Source: Lachnospiraceae bacterium (GTDB taxonomy: Bacteria > Bacillota > Clostridia > Lachnospirales > Lachnospiraceae). From it: a stretch of DNA of 64,000 bases. Positions 7,528 to 15,751 of this stretch are shown here, piece by piece. The notes beneath the pieces were generated by a model, which did no database searches, was not told where the DNA came from, and saw only the letters and a list, made by a program, of their open reading frames with translations. The position numbers were made by a program, and so were the translations under genes. Each line of letters begins with the position of its first letter. Position 1 is the stretch's first letter. Location: positions 36,177 to 100,176 of the forward strand of contig JAILGF010000153.1 in NCBI GenBank assembly GCA_024696945.1, read 5' to 3'.

Positions 7528-9966
7528 ATGGTAAATTTCAGTGTAACAAAGAGAGATGGCGAGATTGCGGATTTCAATCTTTCAAAAATATCCAACGCCA
7601 TTAAGAAGGCATTTAATGCCACAGAGCAGCTTTATAACGATGACATCATCAATCTGCTCTCATTAAGGGTTACGTCAGCTTTCCAGTCAAAGATCAAGGA
7701 TGGCTGTATAAACGTAGAGGACATTCAGGACTGTGTTGAGGAGGTTCTGAACCAGACAGGCTACAACGATGTAGCAAAAGCTTATATTTTATATAGAAAG
7801 AACCGTGAGAAGATCAGGAACATGAAGTCTACCATCCTTGATTACAAGGATCTGGTAAACAGCTATGTAAAGGAAGAGGATTGGCGTGTAAAGGAGAATT
7901 CCACAGTTACATACTCCGTTGGTGGACTTATCCTTCACAATTCAGGCTCTATCACAGCAAATTACTGGCTCTCCGAAATTTACGACGAGGAGATTTCAAG
8001 CGCTCATCGTAACGCGGACATTCATATTCACGATCTTTCCATGCTTACAGGATATTGCGCAGGCTGGTCCTTAAAGCAGCTCATTAAAGAAGGACTCGGC
8101 GGTATCCCCGGCAAGATCACTTCTTCGCCTGCAAAGCACTTAAGCACTCTCTGCAACCAGATGGTTAACTTCCTCGGCATCATGCAGAACGAGTGGGCAG
8201 GTGCTCAGGCCTTCTCATCCTTTGATACATATCTTGCTCCCTTCGTAAAGAAGGACAACATGACATACCATGACGTTAAGCAGTGCATCCAGTGCTTCGT
8301 TTACGGTGTAAATACTCCCAGCCGTTGGGGAACACAGGCTCCTTTCTCGAACATCACTCTTGACTGGACCGTTCCTAACGACCTTGCAGAGCTTCCCTGC
8401 ATCATCGGCGGAAAAGAAATGGATTTCTGCTACAAGGATTGTAAGAAGGAAATGGACATGGTTAACAAGGCATTCCTCGAGATTATGATCGAGGGTGATG
8501 CAAACGGCCGTGGATTCCAGTATCCCATCCCTACATATTCCATCACCAGGGACTTTGACTGGTCAGACACCGAGAACAACAGACTTCTCTTCGAAATGAC
8601 CGCTAAGTACGGCACACCTTACTTCTCGAACTACATCAACTCCGATATGGAACCTTCGGACGTACGTTCAATGTGCTGCCGCCTTCGCCTTGATCTAAGA
8701 GAGCTCAGAAAGAAATCCGGCGGATTCTTCGGCTCAGGAGAGTCAACAGGCTCTATCGGTGTTGTTACCATCAATATGCCCAGGATCGCATACCTTTCGG
8801 CTACACCTGAGGAGTTCTACAAGAGACTTGACAGAATGATGGATCTTTCCGCTCGTTCACTTAAGGTTAAGAGACAGATCATCACCAAGCTCCTTGACGA
8901 AGGACTTTATCCTTACACAAAGAGATACCTCGGAACATTCGCTAATCACTTCTCGACCATCGGTCTTGTAGGTATGAACGAGGTTGGTCTTAATGCACGC
9001 TGGCTCGGCAAGGATCTTACCGACAAGAAGACACAGGAGTTTACCATCGAAGTCCTGAACCATATGAGAGAAAGACTTTCCGATTACCAGGAAGAGTACG
9101 GCGATCTGTACAACTTAGAGGCAACACCCGCAGAGAGCACCAGCTACCGTCTTGCAATGCACGACAGGAAGCGTTGGCCCGACATCAGAACCGCAGGCGC
9201 AAAGGGTGATACCCCTTACTATACAAACAGCTCACACCTTCCTGTTGAGTTTACCGAAGATATCTTCGCAGCACTTGATATCCAGGATCAGCTCCAGACA
9301 CTGTATACCTCAGGAACAGTATTCCATGCGTTCATCGGTGAGAAGCTTCCTTCATGGGAGTCGGCAGCAAAGCTTGTACGCACGATAGCTGAAAATTATA
9401 AGCTTCCTTACTATACAATGTCTCCTACATATTCCATCTGCAAGAACCATGGATATCTTTCGGGCGAGCAGTTCAAGTGTCCTATCTGCGGAGAGCCTGC
9501 AGAGGTTTACTCAAGGATCACTGGTTACTACAGACCCGTTCAGAACTGGAATGCCGGAAAGTCCCAGGAGTACAAGAACAGGACAGAATACAATCTTGCA
9601 AAGTCAACCAGATTCTCACTCGGAGCAGGCTGCTGCAATTACAATACTGACGATATAGCAGTTAACCTTGACAAGAACACAGAGCCGCTCGATATCGAGA
9701 AGATAGAGTCTAAATCCAAGATTGATGAGCTTACAGGCGACGGTCTTTACCTTTTCACAACCAAGACCTGTCCCAACTGCAGGCTTGCAAAGCAGTATCT
9801 TGACGGTAAGGAATATACAATAGTTGATGCTGAAGAGAACCCTGAGATCGCAAAGGAATGGGGCATTATGGCTGCACCTACGCTTGTAGTACAGGCTGAC
9901 GGCCACCGTACCAAGTACGCAAATGCATCAAACATCAAGAGATTTACCGAGTACGAGGTTGAATAA
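7528..9966 (+). CDS. nrdD: Anaerobic (class III) ribonucleoside-triphosphate reductase with fused C-terminal redoxin domain
   Basis: 812 residues, about 100 longer than usual. Residues 1 to about 95 are an ATP-cone (allosteric site). The catalytic glycyl-radical domain follows, with the zinc-site cysteines (FKCPICG) and the radical loop motif RITGYYRPV near residue 660. Residues about 726-812 form an extra thioredoxin/glutaredoxin-like domain with CPNC at 748-751 and the cis-Pro motif AAPT. Reduces NTPs to dNTPs without oxygen; the fused redoxin is likely its own reductant, as in the redoxin-dependent rather than formate-dependent NrdD subgroup (inference). The activating enzyme gene nrdG is not adjacent. 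Very strong ribosome site (GGAGGAGAAGG). Upstream NrdR-box-like sites suggest dATP-responsive repression. Confidence 0.95.
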   Translation: MVNFSVTKRDGEIADFNLSKISNAIKKAFNATEQLYNDDIINLLSLRVTSAFQSKIKDGCINVEDIQDCVEEVLNQTGYNDVAKAYILYRKNREKIRNMKSTILDYKDLVNSYVKEEDWRVKENSTVTYSVGGLILHNSGSITANYWLSEIYDEEISSAHRNADIHIHDLSMLTGYCAGWSLKQLIKEGLGGIPGKITSSPAKHLSTLCNQMVNFLGIMQNEWAGAQAFSSFDTYLAPFVKKDNMTYHDVKQCIQCFVYGVNTPSRWGTQAPFSNITLDWTVPNDLAELPCIIGGKEMDFCYKDCKKEMDMVNKAFLEIMIEGDANGRGFQYPIPTYSITRDFDWSDTENNRLLFEMTAKYGTPYFSNYINSDMEPSDVRSMCCRLRLDLRELRKKSGGFFGSGESTGSIGVVTINMPRIAYLSATPEEFYKRLDRMMDLSARSLKVKRQIITKLLDEGLYPYTKRYLGTFANHFSTIGLVGMNEVGLNARWLGKDLTDKKTQEFTIEVLNHMRERLSDYQEEYGDLYNLEATPAESTSYRLAMHDRKRWPDIRTAGAKGDTPYYTNSSHLPVEFTEDIFAALDIQDQLQTLYTSGTVFHAFIGEKLPSWESAAKLVRTIAENYKLPYYTMSPTYSICKNHGYLSGEQFKCPICGEPAEVYSRITGYYRPVQNWNAGKSQEYKNRTEYNLAKSTRFSLGAGCCNYNTDDIAVNLDKNTEPLDIEKIESKSKIDELTGDGLYLFTTKTCPNCRLAKQYLDGKEYTIVDAEENPEIAKEWGIMAAPTLVVQADGHRTKYANASNIKRFTEYEVE

Positions 9967-10008
9967 TCCTGAACACTTCCAAATTCGAAATAACAAGCAG
10001 AACCCGGC

Positions 10009-10039
10009 AAAAGGGCTGTCGAAATACGGCAGCCCTTTT
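10009..10039 (+). terminator. nrdD terminator
   Basis: GGGCTG (10013-10018) pairs with CAGCCC (10030-10035), flanked by AAAA before and TTTT after. Confidence 0.8.
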
Positions 10040-10064
10040 ACGGATATAAGGAGGGGTATAATAA

Positions 10065-10913
10065 ATGAGTGTAGCAGATGATCTGTTCATAAAAATGTGT
10101 AAGGACATATTGGAAAACGGTACAAGCACCGAGGACGAAAAAGTACGTCCCCATTGGGAGGACGGAACGCCCGCTTATACCATAAAGAAATTCGGAGTTG
10201 TAAACAGATATGACCTAAGCAAGGAATTCCCTGCAATGACGCTTCGTAAGGTGCCTATCAAAACCGCAACCGACGAGATACTCTGGATATGGCAGAAAAA
10301 ATCCAACAAGGTATCCGAGCTCGGAAGCCATATCTGGGACCAGTGGGTTGATGAAAACGGTACCATAGGAAAAGCATACGGATATCAGCTCGGCGTAAAG
10401 CACAAATATAAGGAAGGCATGTTTGACCAGGTTGACAGAGTTATCTATGACCTCAAGAACAATCCCTTCAGCCGAAGGATCATGACAAATATATATGTAC
10501 ATCAGGATCTGTCGGAAATGATGCTGTACCCTTGTGCATACAGCATGACCTTTAACGTAACAAAACCCAAAAACGGCGGCAAGCTGGTCTTAAATGCCAT
10601 TCTTAACCAGCGTTCGCAGGATATTCTGGCTGCAAACGCCTTTAATGTATGCCAGTATGCGGTTCTCGTACATATGCTTGCCCGCGAATGCGACATGCAG
10701 GTGGGAGAATTCCTCCATGTTATCGCAGATGCCCATATCTACGACAGACATGTGGATATAATAAAAGAACTGATAACCCGTCCTACATATCCCGCACCCG
10801 ACTTCTGGCTCAATCCCGATAAAAAGGACTTCTACTCCTTTACAAAGGATGACGTAAGACTCGACAACTACCAATTCGGCGAGCAGGTAACCAACATACC
10901 GATTGCCATATAA
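10065..10913 (+). CDS. thyA: Thymidylate synthase (ThyA type)
   Basis: 282 residues. Makes dTMP from dUMP using methylene-tetrahydrofolate. The nucleophile is Cys157 in MLYPCAYSMTF, a variant of the usual PPCH motif often seen in Clostridia; the dUMP-binding segment LNQRSQDILAANAFN and the HIYDRHVD segment follow. Strong ribosome site AGGAGG. Its product dihydrofolate is recycled by the folA gene product 200 bp downstream, and nrdD lies upstream, so the three form a DNA-precursor block, though terminators separate them. Confidence 0.95.
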   Translation: MSVADDLFIKMCKDILENGTSTEDEKVRPHWEDGTPAYTIKKFGVVNRYDLSKEFPAMTLRKVPIKTATDEILWIWQKKSNKVSELGSHIWDQWVDENGTIGKAYGYQLGVKHKYKEGMFDQVDRVIYDLKNNPFSRRIMTNIYVHQDLSEMMLYPCAYSMTFNVTKPKNGGKLVLNAILNQRSQDILAANAFNVCQYAVLVHMLARECDMQVGEFLHVIADAHIYDRHVDIIKELITRPTYPAPDFWLNPDKKDFYSFTKDDVRLDNYQFGEQVTNIPIAI

Positions 10914-11081
10914 ATCTATAAGCTGATTTATCAGCTTCCCTTGTGTAACAAGGGAAAGTGCGAAGCACTTATAGATTTACCGAGGGAAACGCGGAGCGTT
11001 TCTCGAGGTGACCCACCCCGACGAAGTCGGGGGTGCACGAAGTGCACATTTTTTTACCGAGGGAAACGCAAAGCGTTTCTC
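10912..11081. repeat. Mosaic of palindromic elements between thyA and folA, including a cloverleaf-like unit
   Basis: AAATCTATAAG (10912-10922) pairs perfectly over 11 bp with CTTATAGATTT (10968-10978) and encloses three hairpins: AGCTGA/TCAGCT, TTCCCTTG/CAAGGGAA and AGTGC-GAA-GCACT. Next come GAAACGC/GCGTTTC hairpins twice within a 26-bp direct repeat (10979-11004 and 11056-11081, 2 mismatches), CCCCGAC-GAA-GTCGGGG (about 11017-11033) and GTGCAC-GAA-GTGCAC (11034-11047). The last is followed by a T-run and can act as the thyA terminator. No coding frame. Resembles mobile palindromic intergenic elements. Confidence 0.8.
11034..11055 (+). terminator. Probable thyA terminator within the repeat mosaic
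   Basis: GTGCAC, loop GAA, GTGCAC, then A and eight T bases. Confidence 0.7.
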
Positions 11082-11116
11082 TATATAAGGTTTTATCATA
11101 CGAGGAGAGACAGTAA

Positions 11117-11632
11117 ATGAAATTAATAGCAGCAGTAGACAATAATTGGGCCATTGGCTTTAAAGGAAGATTGCTCGCAAGCATCAGGGCAGACCAGATG
11201 AACTTCAAAAGACTTACACTCGGCAGAGTTGTGGTACTGGGAAGAAAAACCATAGAAACATTCCCGGGAGGAAGACCTCTGGTTCAGAGAAGAAACATAA
11301 TCCTTTCCAGAAACCCAAACTATAAGGTAAAGGATGCGGAAGTCGTTCACAGCAAGGAAGAGCTCTTTGAGCTTATAAAGAAAGAAAACATAGAATCCGA
11401 TGATATATTTATCATAGGCGGTGAAAGCCTGTATCGTGAGTTCCTTCCTTATTGCGACACCGCTATTATTACAAAGATCAATTACAGCTATGAAGCAGAT
11501 GCTTACTTCCCCAACCTTGATACAGATCCTGAATGGGAATGCGTGGAAGAAGGAGAGGAGCAGACGTGCTTTGACATGGAATTCAGGTTCTGTGAGTATA
11601 AGCGTGTAAACACTCTTTCTACGGAAGAATAA
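11117..11632 (+). CDS. folA: Dihydrofolate reductase
   Basis: 171 residues. Reduces dihydrofolate to tetrahydrofolate with NADPH. Family signs are AAVDNNWAIG at the start, the acidic catalytic residue in RADQMNFKR, the NADPH-binding GRVVVLGRKTIETFPGGRPL and IFIIGGESLY. The MPW substrate-loop motif of E. coli is replaced by a diverged segment (GRLLASI), as in many clostridial forms. Ribosome site GAGGAGA lies 9 bases upstream. Functionally linked to thyA just before it. Confidence 0.92.
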   Translation: MKLIAAVDNNWAIGFKGRLLASIRADQMNFKRLTLGRVVVLGRKTIETFPGGRPLVQRRNIILSRNPNYKVKDAEVVHSKEELFELIKKENIESDDIFIIGGESLYREFLPYCDTAIITKINYSYEADAYFPNLDTDPEWECVEEGEEQTCFDMEFRFCEYKRVNTLSTEE

Positions 11633-11654
11633 ATGACTTGACAAAGAAAAAAAG

Positions 11655-11684
11655 TTTTACAAGCAGAAAAAAATGTAGTATAAT
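11655..11684 (+). promoter_or_regulatory. galM promoter
   Basis: TTTACA (11656-11661), 17-bp spacer, TATAAT (11679-11684). The whole 30-bp block matches the promoter at 21339-21368 at 25 of 30 positions. A second -35-like TTGACA is at 11638-11643. Confidence 0.75.
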
Positions 11685-11743
11685 AGTTTAAATTTTTAAT
11701 CGGTGGGGTAAAAACCTGCTTTTTCAAAACAGGAGGAGATATC

Positions 11744-12802
11744 ATGGGAGTTACAACAAAAAGCTTCGGCGTTACAGCAAAAGGCGATAAGGTTACATTA
11801 TACAAGATAACCAACTCAAAAGGATTAGCGGCAAACGTTATAGATTACGGTGCAATACTTCAGAGCCTGTACGTACCCGACAAAAACGGAAGACTTGACG
11901 ACGTAGTATTGGGCTTTAACAGTATCACACCTTACGAGTATAACGCATCCTTCTTCGGAAGCACCATCGGACGTAACGCAAACCGTATAGGAAACGCAAA
12001 ATTCACTATTAACGGTAAGGAATACAAGCTGGCACCGAACGATAACGAGCATAATAACCTTCACAGCGATTTCATGACCTGCTTCAACAAAAAGATGTTC
12101 AAGGGCGAGATCATAGAGGGTGAGAATGCGGTAAGATTCACTATAGACAGTCCCGATATGGATCAGGGCTTTCCCGGAAACTTAAAAGCAAGTGTGATCT
12201 ACAGACTTACCGATGACAACGCTTTAGAGCTTGAATATACCGCAGTATCGGATCAGGACACCATTTATAATCCCACAAACCACAGTTACTTCAATCTTGC
12301 GGGCGAATCAAGCGGAACAGCCATGGGACATAAGCTGTACCTCAATTGCTCAAACTTCACTCCTGCGGATGACGAGAGCATTCCCACAGGAGAAATAAGA
12401 CCTGTTGCAGGAACACCCTTTGATTTTACAACACCTACGGTGATCGGAGACAGGATAAACGATTACAGCTACGACCAGTTAAGATTCGGTGGCGGCTACG
12501 ACCACAATTTCGTTATAGACAAGAAGGAAAAAGGCGTTGAGCTCTGTGCCATCCTGTCCGATGAAAAGAGCGGAAGACGCATGACCTGTTATACCGATCT
12601 TCCCGGAGTACAGTTCTATGCAGGAAACTTCATTGCATACCAGTACGGAAAGACCGATAAGGCATACACAAGAAGATGCGGAGTCTGCCTTGAGACACAG
12701 TTCTTCCCCGATGCGATCAACAAAGAGAATTTTGAATCACCCATTCTTAAAGCGGGAGAGGAATTCCACAGTATCACAAGATACGCATTTGATCTTATTT
12801 GA
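11744..12802 (+). CDS. galM: Aldose 1-epimerase (mutarotase)
   Basis: 352 residues. Interconverts the alpha and beta anomers of galactose or glucose at the head of the Leloir pathway. Recognisable segments: GAILQSLYVPDKNG, FGSTIGRNANRIGNAKF, NPTNHSYFNLAG (catalytic His region), GGGYDHNFV and the catalytic Glu in GVCLETQFFPDAIN. AGGAGG precedes the ATG. Transcribed from its own promoter; its product could help use galactose released by the alpha-galactosidase encoded near 40-42 kb (inference). Confidence 0.95.
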   Translation: MGVTTKSFGVTAKGDKVTLYKITNSKGLAANVIDYGAILQSLYVPDKNGRLDDVVLGFNSITPYEYNASFFGSTIGRNANRIGNAKFTINGKEYKLAPNDNEHNNLHSDFMTCFNKKMFKGEIIEGENAVRFTIDSPDMDQGFPGNLKASVIYRLTDDNALELEYTAVSDQDTIYNPTNHSYFNLAGESSGTAMGHKLYLNCSNFTPADDESIPTGEIRPVAGTPFDFTTPTVIGDRINDYSYDQLRFGGGYDHNFVIDKKEKGVELCAILSDEKSGRRMTCYTDLPGVQFYAGNFIAYQYGKTDKAYTRRCGVCLETQFFPDAINKENFESPILKAGEEFHSITRYAFDLI

Positions 12803-12863
12803 TAACAAATAGAAGATTATAAAAGGACCACAAAAGAGTATTTAAAGAGGCATAGAAAGCGGT

Positions 12864-15125
12864 ATGGATAACAGTAAAACTTCAATGGAGATACCTGAAG
12901 ACTTTACGGCTCCGGAGATTCTCTACGAAAAATTGAAAAAGAGAATACTTGAGTATCATCCTTCTTCAGACCTGGAACTGGTCGAGAAGGCTTATAAGCT
13001 TGCCTTTGACGCACACAAGGATCAGAAACGTAAGTCGGGAGAACCGTATATCATACACCCCGTCTGTGTTGCGCTTATCCTGGCTGATCTCGAGCTAGAT
13101 ATCGAAAGTATTGTTGCCGGACTGCTGCATGATGTAGTGGAGGACACCGTAGTTACCCAGGAGGAGCTTGAAAAAGAGTTCGGATCGGAAATAGCACTTC
13201 TCGTCGACGGTGTTACAAAGCTTACCAAACTCAATTATTCAGCCGATAAAGTAGAGCTTCAGGCTGAGAACCTCCGTAAGATGTTCCTCGCTATGGCAAA
13301 GGATATCCGTGTTATCCTGATAAAGCTTGCAGACCGTCTTCATAACATGCGCACCCTGAAGTACCAGCCTCCTCATAAGCAGTACGAGAAGGCAAGGGAA
13401 ACAATGGACATCTATGCGCCCATTGCGCAGAGACTCGGTATTTCAAAAATCAAAATAGAACTAGATGATCTTTCGCTTCAGTACATAGAACCCGTTGTAT
13501 ATAAGGAGCTTTCCGAAAACGTAGCCAAGAAGCTTGCCGATCAGCAGGATTTTATCCAGGAAATAACCGAAGAGGTAAGCAACCATATCAAGGAAGCAAA
13601 TATCGAGGCAAAGGTAAACGGCAGGGTAAAGCATCTTTTCAGTATCTATAAAAAGATGGTCACCCAGAACAAGACCTTGGATCAGGTATATGACCTTTTT
13701 GCCGTACGTATCATCGTAAACGATATCAAGGACTGCTATGCAGCACTCGGTGTCATCCATGAAATGTACAAGCCCATTCCGGGGCGTTTCAAGGATTATA
13801 TTGCCATGCCCAAGCCGAACATGTACCAGTCGCTTCATACAACCCTTATAAGTCACAGCGGACAGCCCTTTGAGATTCAGATAAGAACCTTTGCGATGCA
13901 CAGGACGGCTGAATACGGTATCGCTGCCCATTGGAAATACAAGGTAGACCCTGAGGGCAAGATGAGTCCCGATTCCGAAGAGGAGAAGCTTACCTGGCTC
14001 AGACAGATATTAGAGTGGCAGCAGGACCTTTCCGACAACAAGGAATTCCTGATGCTCCTTAAGGATGACCTTAACCTGTTTTCAGACAGCGTATTCTGCT
14101 TTACGCCCACAGGCGAAGTAAAGAACCTGACGGTCGGATCCACACCCATCGATTTTGCTTACAGCATACACAGTGCCGTCGGCAATAAGATGATAGGTGC
14201 CAGAGTAAACAACAAGATGGTGCCGAACGATTATATAATCCAGAACGGCGACCAGATAGAGATAATCACCTCAGCCAACTCAAAAGGACCTTCGAGGGAT
14301 TGGCTGAAGATAGTAAAAACAACACAGGCAAAGAATAAGATAAACCAGTGGTTTAAATCCGAAAGCCGTGAGGATAACATCCAGCGCGGAAAGGATGTAT
14401 TCATAGCACTGTGCAAATCCAAGGGTGTACAGCCCTCAGACCTCTTAAAACCCGATTATATCGAAGCGGTTCTTAAGAAATACGGGTATAAGGATTGGGA
14501 GAATATTTATGCTTCCATAGGCCACGGTGCATTAAAGGAAGGCCAGGTATTTGCAAGGCTTCAGGACGAATATAACAAAGCACACCGTACCGAGCCGACC
14601 GACAAGGATATTCTCGATACATACGGAAATAAACGTACCGTTAAAAACGACATAATCGTCAAGGGCAGTGTCATGGTACAGGGCGTGGATGACATTGCGG
14701 TTCATTTCTCAAAATGCTGTTCACCCGTAAGAGGAGACGAGATAGTCGGTTTTACCACCAGAGGCCGCGGACTTTCGGTTCACAGGACCGACTGCCCCAA
14801 TATCTTAAGCCTATCCGAAATGGACAGAAAGAGGCTTCAGCCATTAGAGTGGAATACCTCGGATAACTCTAAGGAAGATAAACTCTTCCTTGCCGAGATA
14901 AATATCTATGCCAAGAACAGACCCGGTGTATTGCTCGGCGTTTCTAAGGTACTTACCGAGAATAACATAGTAATAACCTCTGTAAACGCCCGTGCAAGCA
15001 AGCAGGATACGGCAACAATTACTGTAAGCTTCAACATAACCGATACCGAAACCTTGAATACCATAATATCAAAGCTCAGGAATGTTGAAAGCGTAATGGC
15101 TGTGGAAAGGGCACTCGGAGGCTGA
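12864..15125 (+). CDS. rel: Bifunctional (p)ppGpp synthetase/hydrolase, RelA/SpoT family
   Basis: 753 residues with the full RSH layout: HD hydrolase domain (HD at 89-90 in LLHDVVEDT), synthetase domain (about 240-350, with KHLFSIYKKM, YDLFAVRIIV and NMYQSLHTTL), TGS domain (about 412-472, starting VFCFTPTGEV) and a C-terminal ACT domain (about 680-753). HDxxED is intact, so hydrolysis should be active, and the synthetase motifs also look intact. Controls the stringent response. First gene of a tight run with the MBL hydrolase (8 bp gap), hemZ and HD-GYP genes. The ribosome site is weak. Confidence 0.95.
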   Translation: MDNSKTSMEIPEDFTAPEILYEKLKKRILEYHPSSDLELVEKAYKLAFDAHKDQKRKSGEPYIIHPVCVALILADLELDIESIVAGLLHDVVEDTVVTQEELEKEFGSEIALLVDGVTKLTKLNYSADKVELQAENLRKMFLAMAKDIRVILIKLADRLHNMRTLKYQPPHKQYEKARETMDIYAPIAQRLGISKIKIELDDLSLQYIEPVVYKELSENVAKKLADQQDFIQEITEEVSNHIKEANIEAKVNGRVKHLFSIYKKMVTQNKTLDQVYDLFAVRIIVNDIKDCYAALGVIHEMYKPIPGRFKDYIAMPKPNMYQSLHTTLISHSGQPFEIQIRTFAMHRTAEYGIAAHWKYKVDPEGKMSPDSEEEKLTWLRQILEWQQDLSDNKEFLMLLKDDLNLFSDSVFCFTPTGEVKNLTVGSTPIDFAYSIHSAVGNKMIGARVNNKMVPNDYIIQNGDQIEIITSANSKGPSRDWLKIVKTTQAKNKINQWFKSESREDNIQRGKDVFIALCKSKGVQPSDLLKPDYIEAVLKKYGYKDWENIYASIGHGALKEGQVFARLQDEYNKAHRTEPTDKDILDTYGNKRTVKNDIIVKGSVMVQGVDDIAVHFSKCCSPVRGDEIVGFTTRGRGLSVHRTDCPNILSLSEMDRKRLQPLEWNTSDNSKEDKLFLAEINIYAKNRPGVLLGVSKVLTENNIVITSVNARASKQDTATITVSFNITDTETLNTIISKLRNVESVMAVERALGG

Positions 15126-15133
15126 TACCGGAA

Positions 15134-15751
15134 ATGAAGATAGAAAGAATGACAGTGGGTCCCATGCAGGTAAACTGCTATATACTGTGGGAACCCGGAA
15201 TAAATAAAGCTTTTGTGGCAGATCCGGGGGATGAACCCGAACGGATAGCGGAAAAACTTAAAGAGCTTGGACTGGAATGTCAGGCCATACTCCTTACACA
15301 TGGGCATTTTGATCATATCACCGGAGTAAACGGATTAAAGGAACTTACCGGAGCACCCATATATGCCGGAAGAGACGAGGAACAGCTGCTTAAGGATGCT
15401 GACCTTAACATTTCAAAGCGCATCAGGCGTCCGGTAACCATTGAGCCGGATAGGCTTTTAGATGACGGTGAGTTTGTAGAAGAAGCCGGAATGAGTTTTA
15501 AGACAATATTTACTCCGGGCCATACAAAAGGAAGTGTCTGCTACTACTTTGAAAAGGAAGGCGTTGTCCTTTCGGGAGACACGTTGTTTAAGTCAAGCTA
15601 CGGAAGAACCGATTTTCCGACAGGAAATGAGGCGGCACTATTTTCATCCATAACCCACAGACTGTTAAAACTTCCGGAAAGTACCGGATGTTATCCGGGA
15701 CACGGGGAGGCAACCGACATTGCAAGTGAAAGTAGATATTTCAGGGATTGA
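15134..15751 (+). CDS. Metallo-beta-lactamase fold hydrolase (glyoxalase II-like)
   Basis: 205 residues. The metal-binding motif THGHFDHI (residues about 55-62), the later His in TPGHTKGSVCYY, the Asp in LSGDTLF and the final His in YPGHGEATDI are all present. This small class (YcbL-like) is usually annotated as hydroxyacylglutathione hydrolase-like; the true substrate is unknown. The 3' end overlaps the start of hemZ by 32 bp, so translation is probably coupled. The order rel - MBL - hemZ recurs in Clostridia. Confidence 0.9.
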   Translation: MKIERMTVGPMQVNCYILWEPGINKAFVADPGDEPERIAEKLKELGLECQAILLTHGHFDHITGVNGLKELTGAPIYAGRDEEQLLKDADLNISKRIRRPVTIEPDRLLDDGEFVEEAGMSFKTIFTPGHTKGSVCYYFEKEGVVLSGDTLFKSSYGRTDFPTGNEAALFSSITHRLLKLPESTGCYPGHGEATDIASESRYFRD

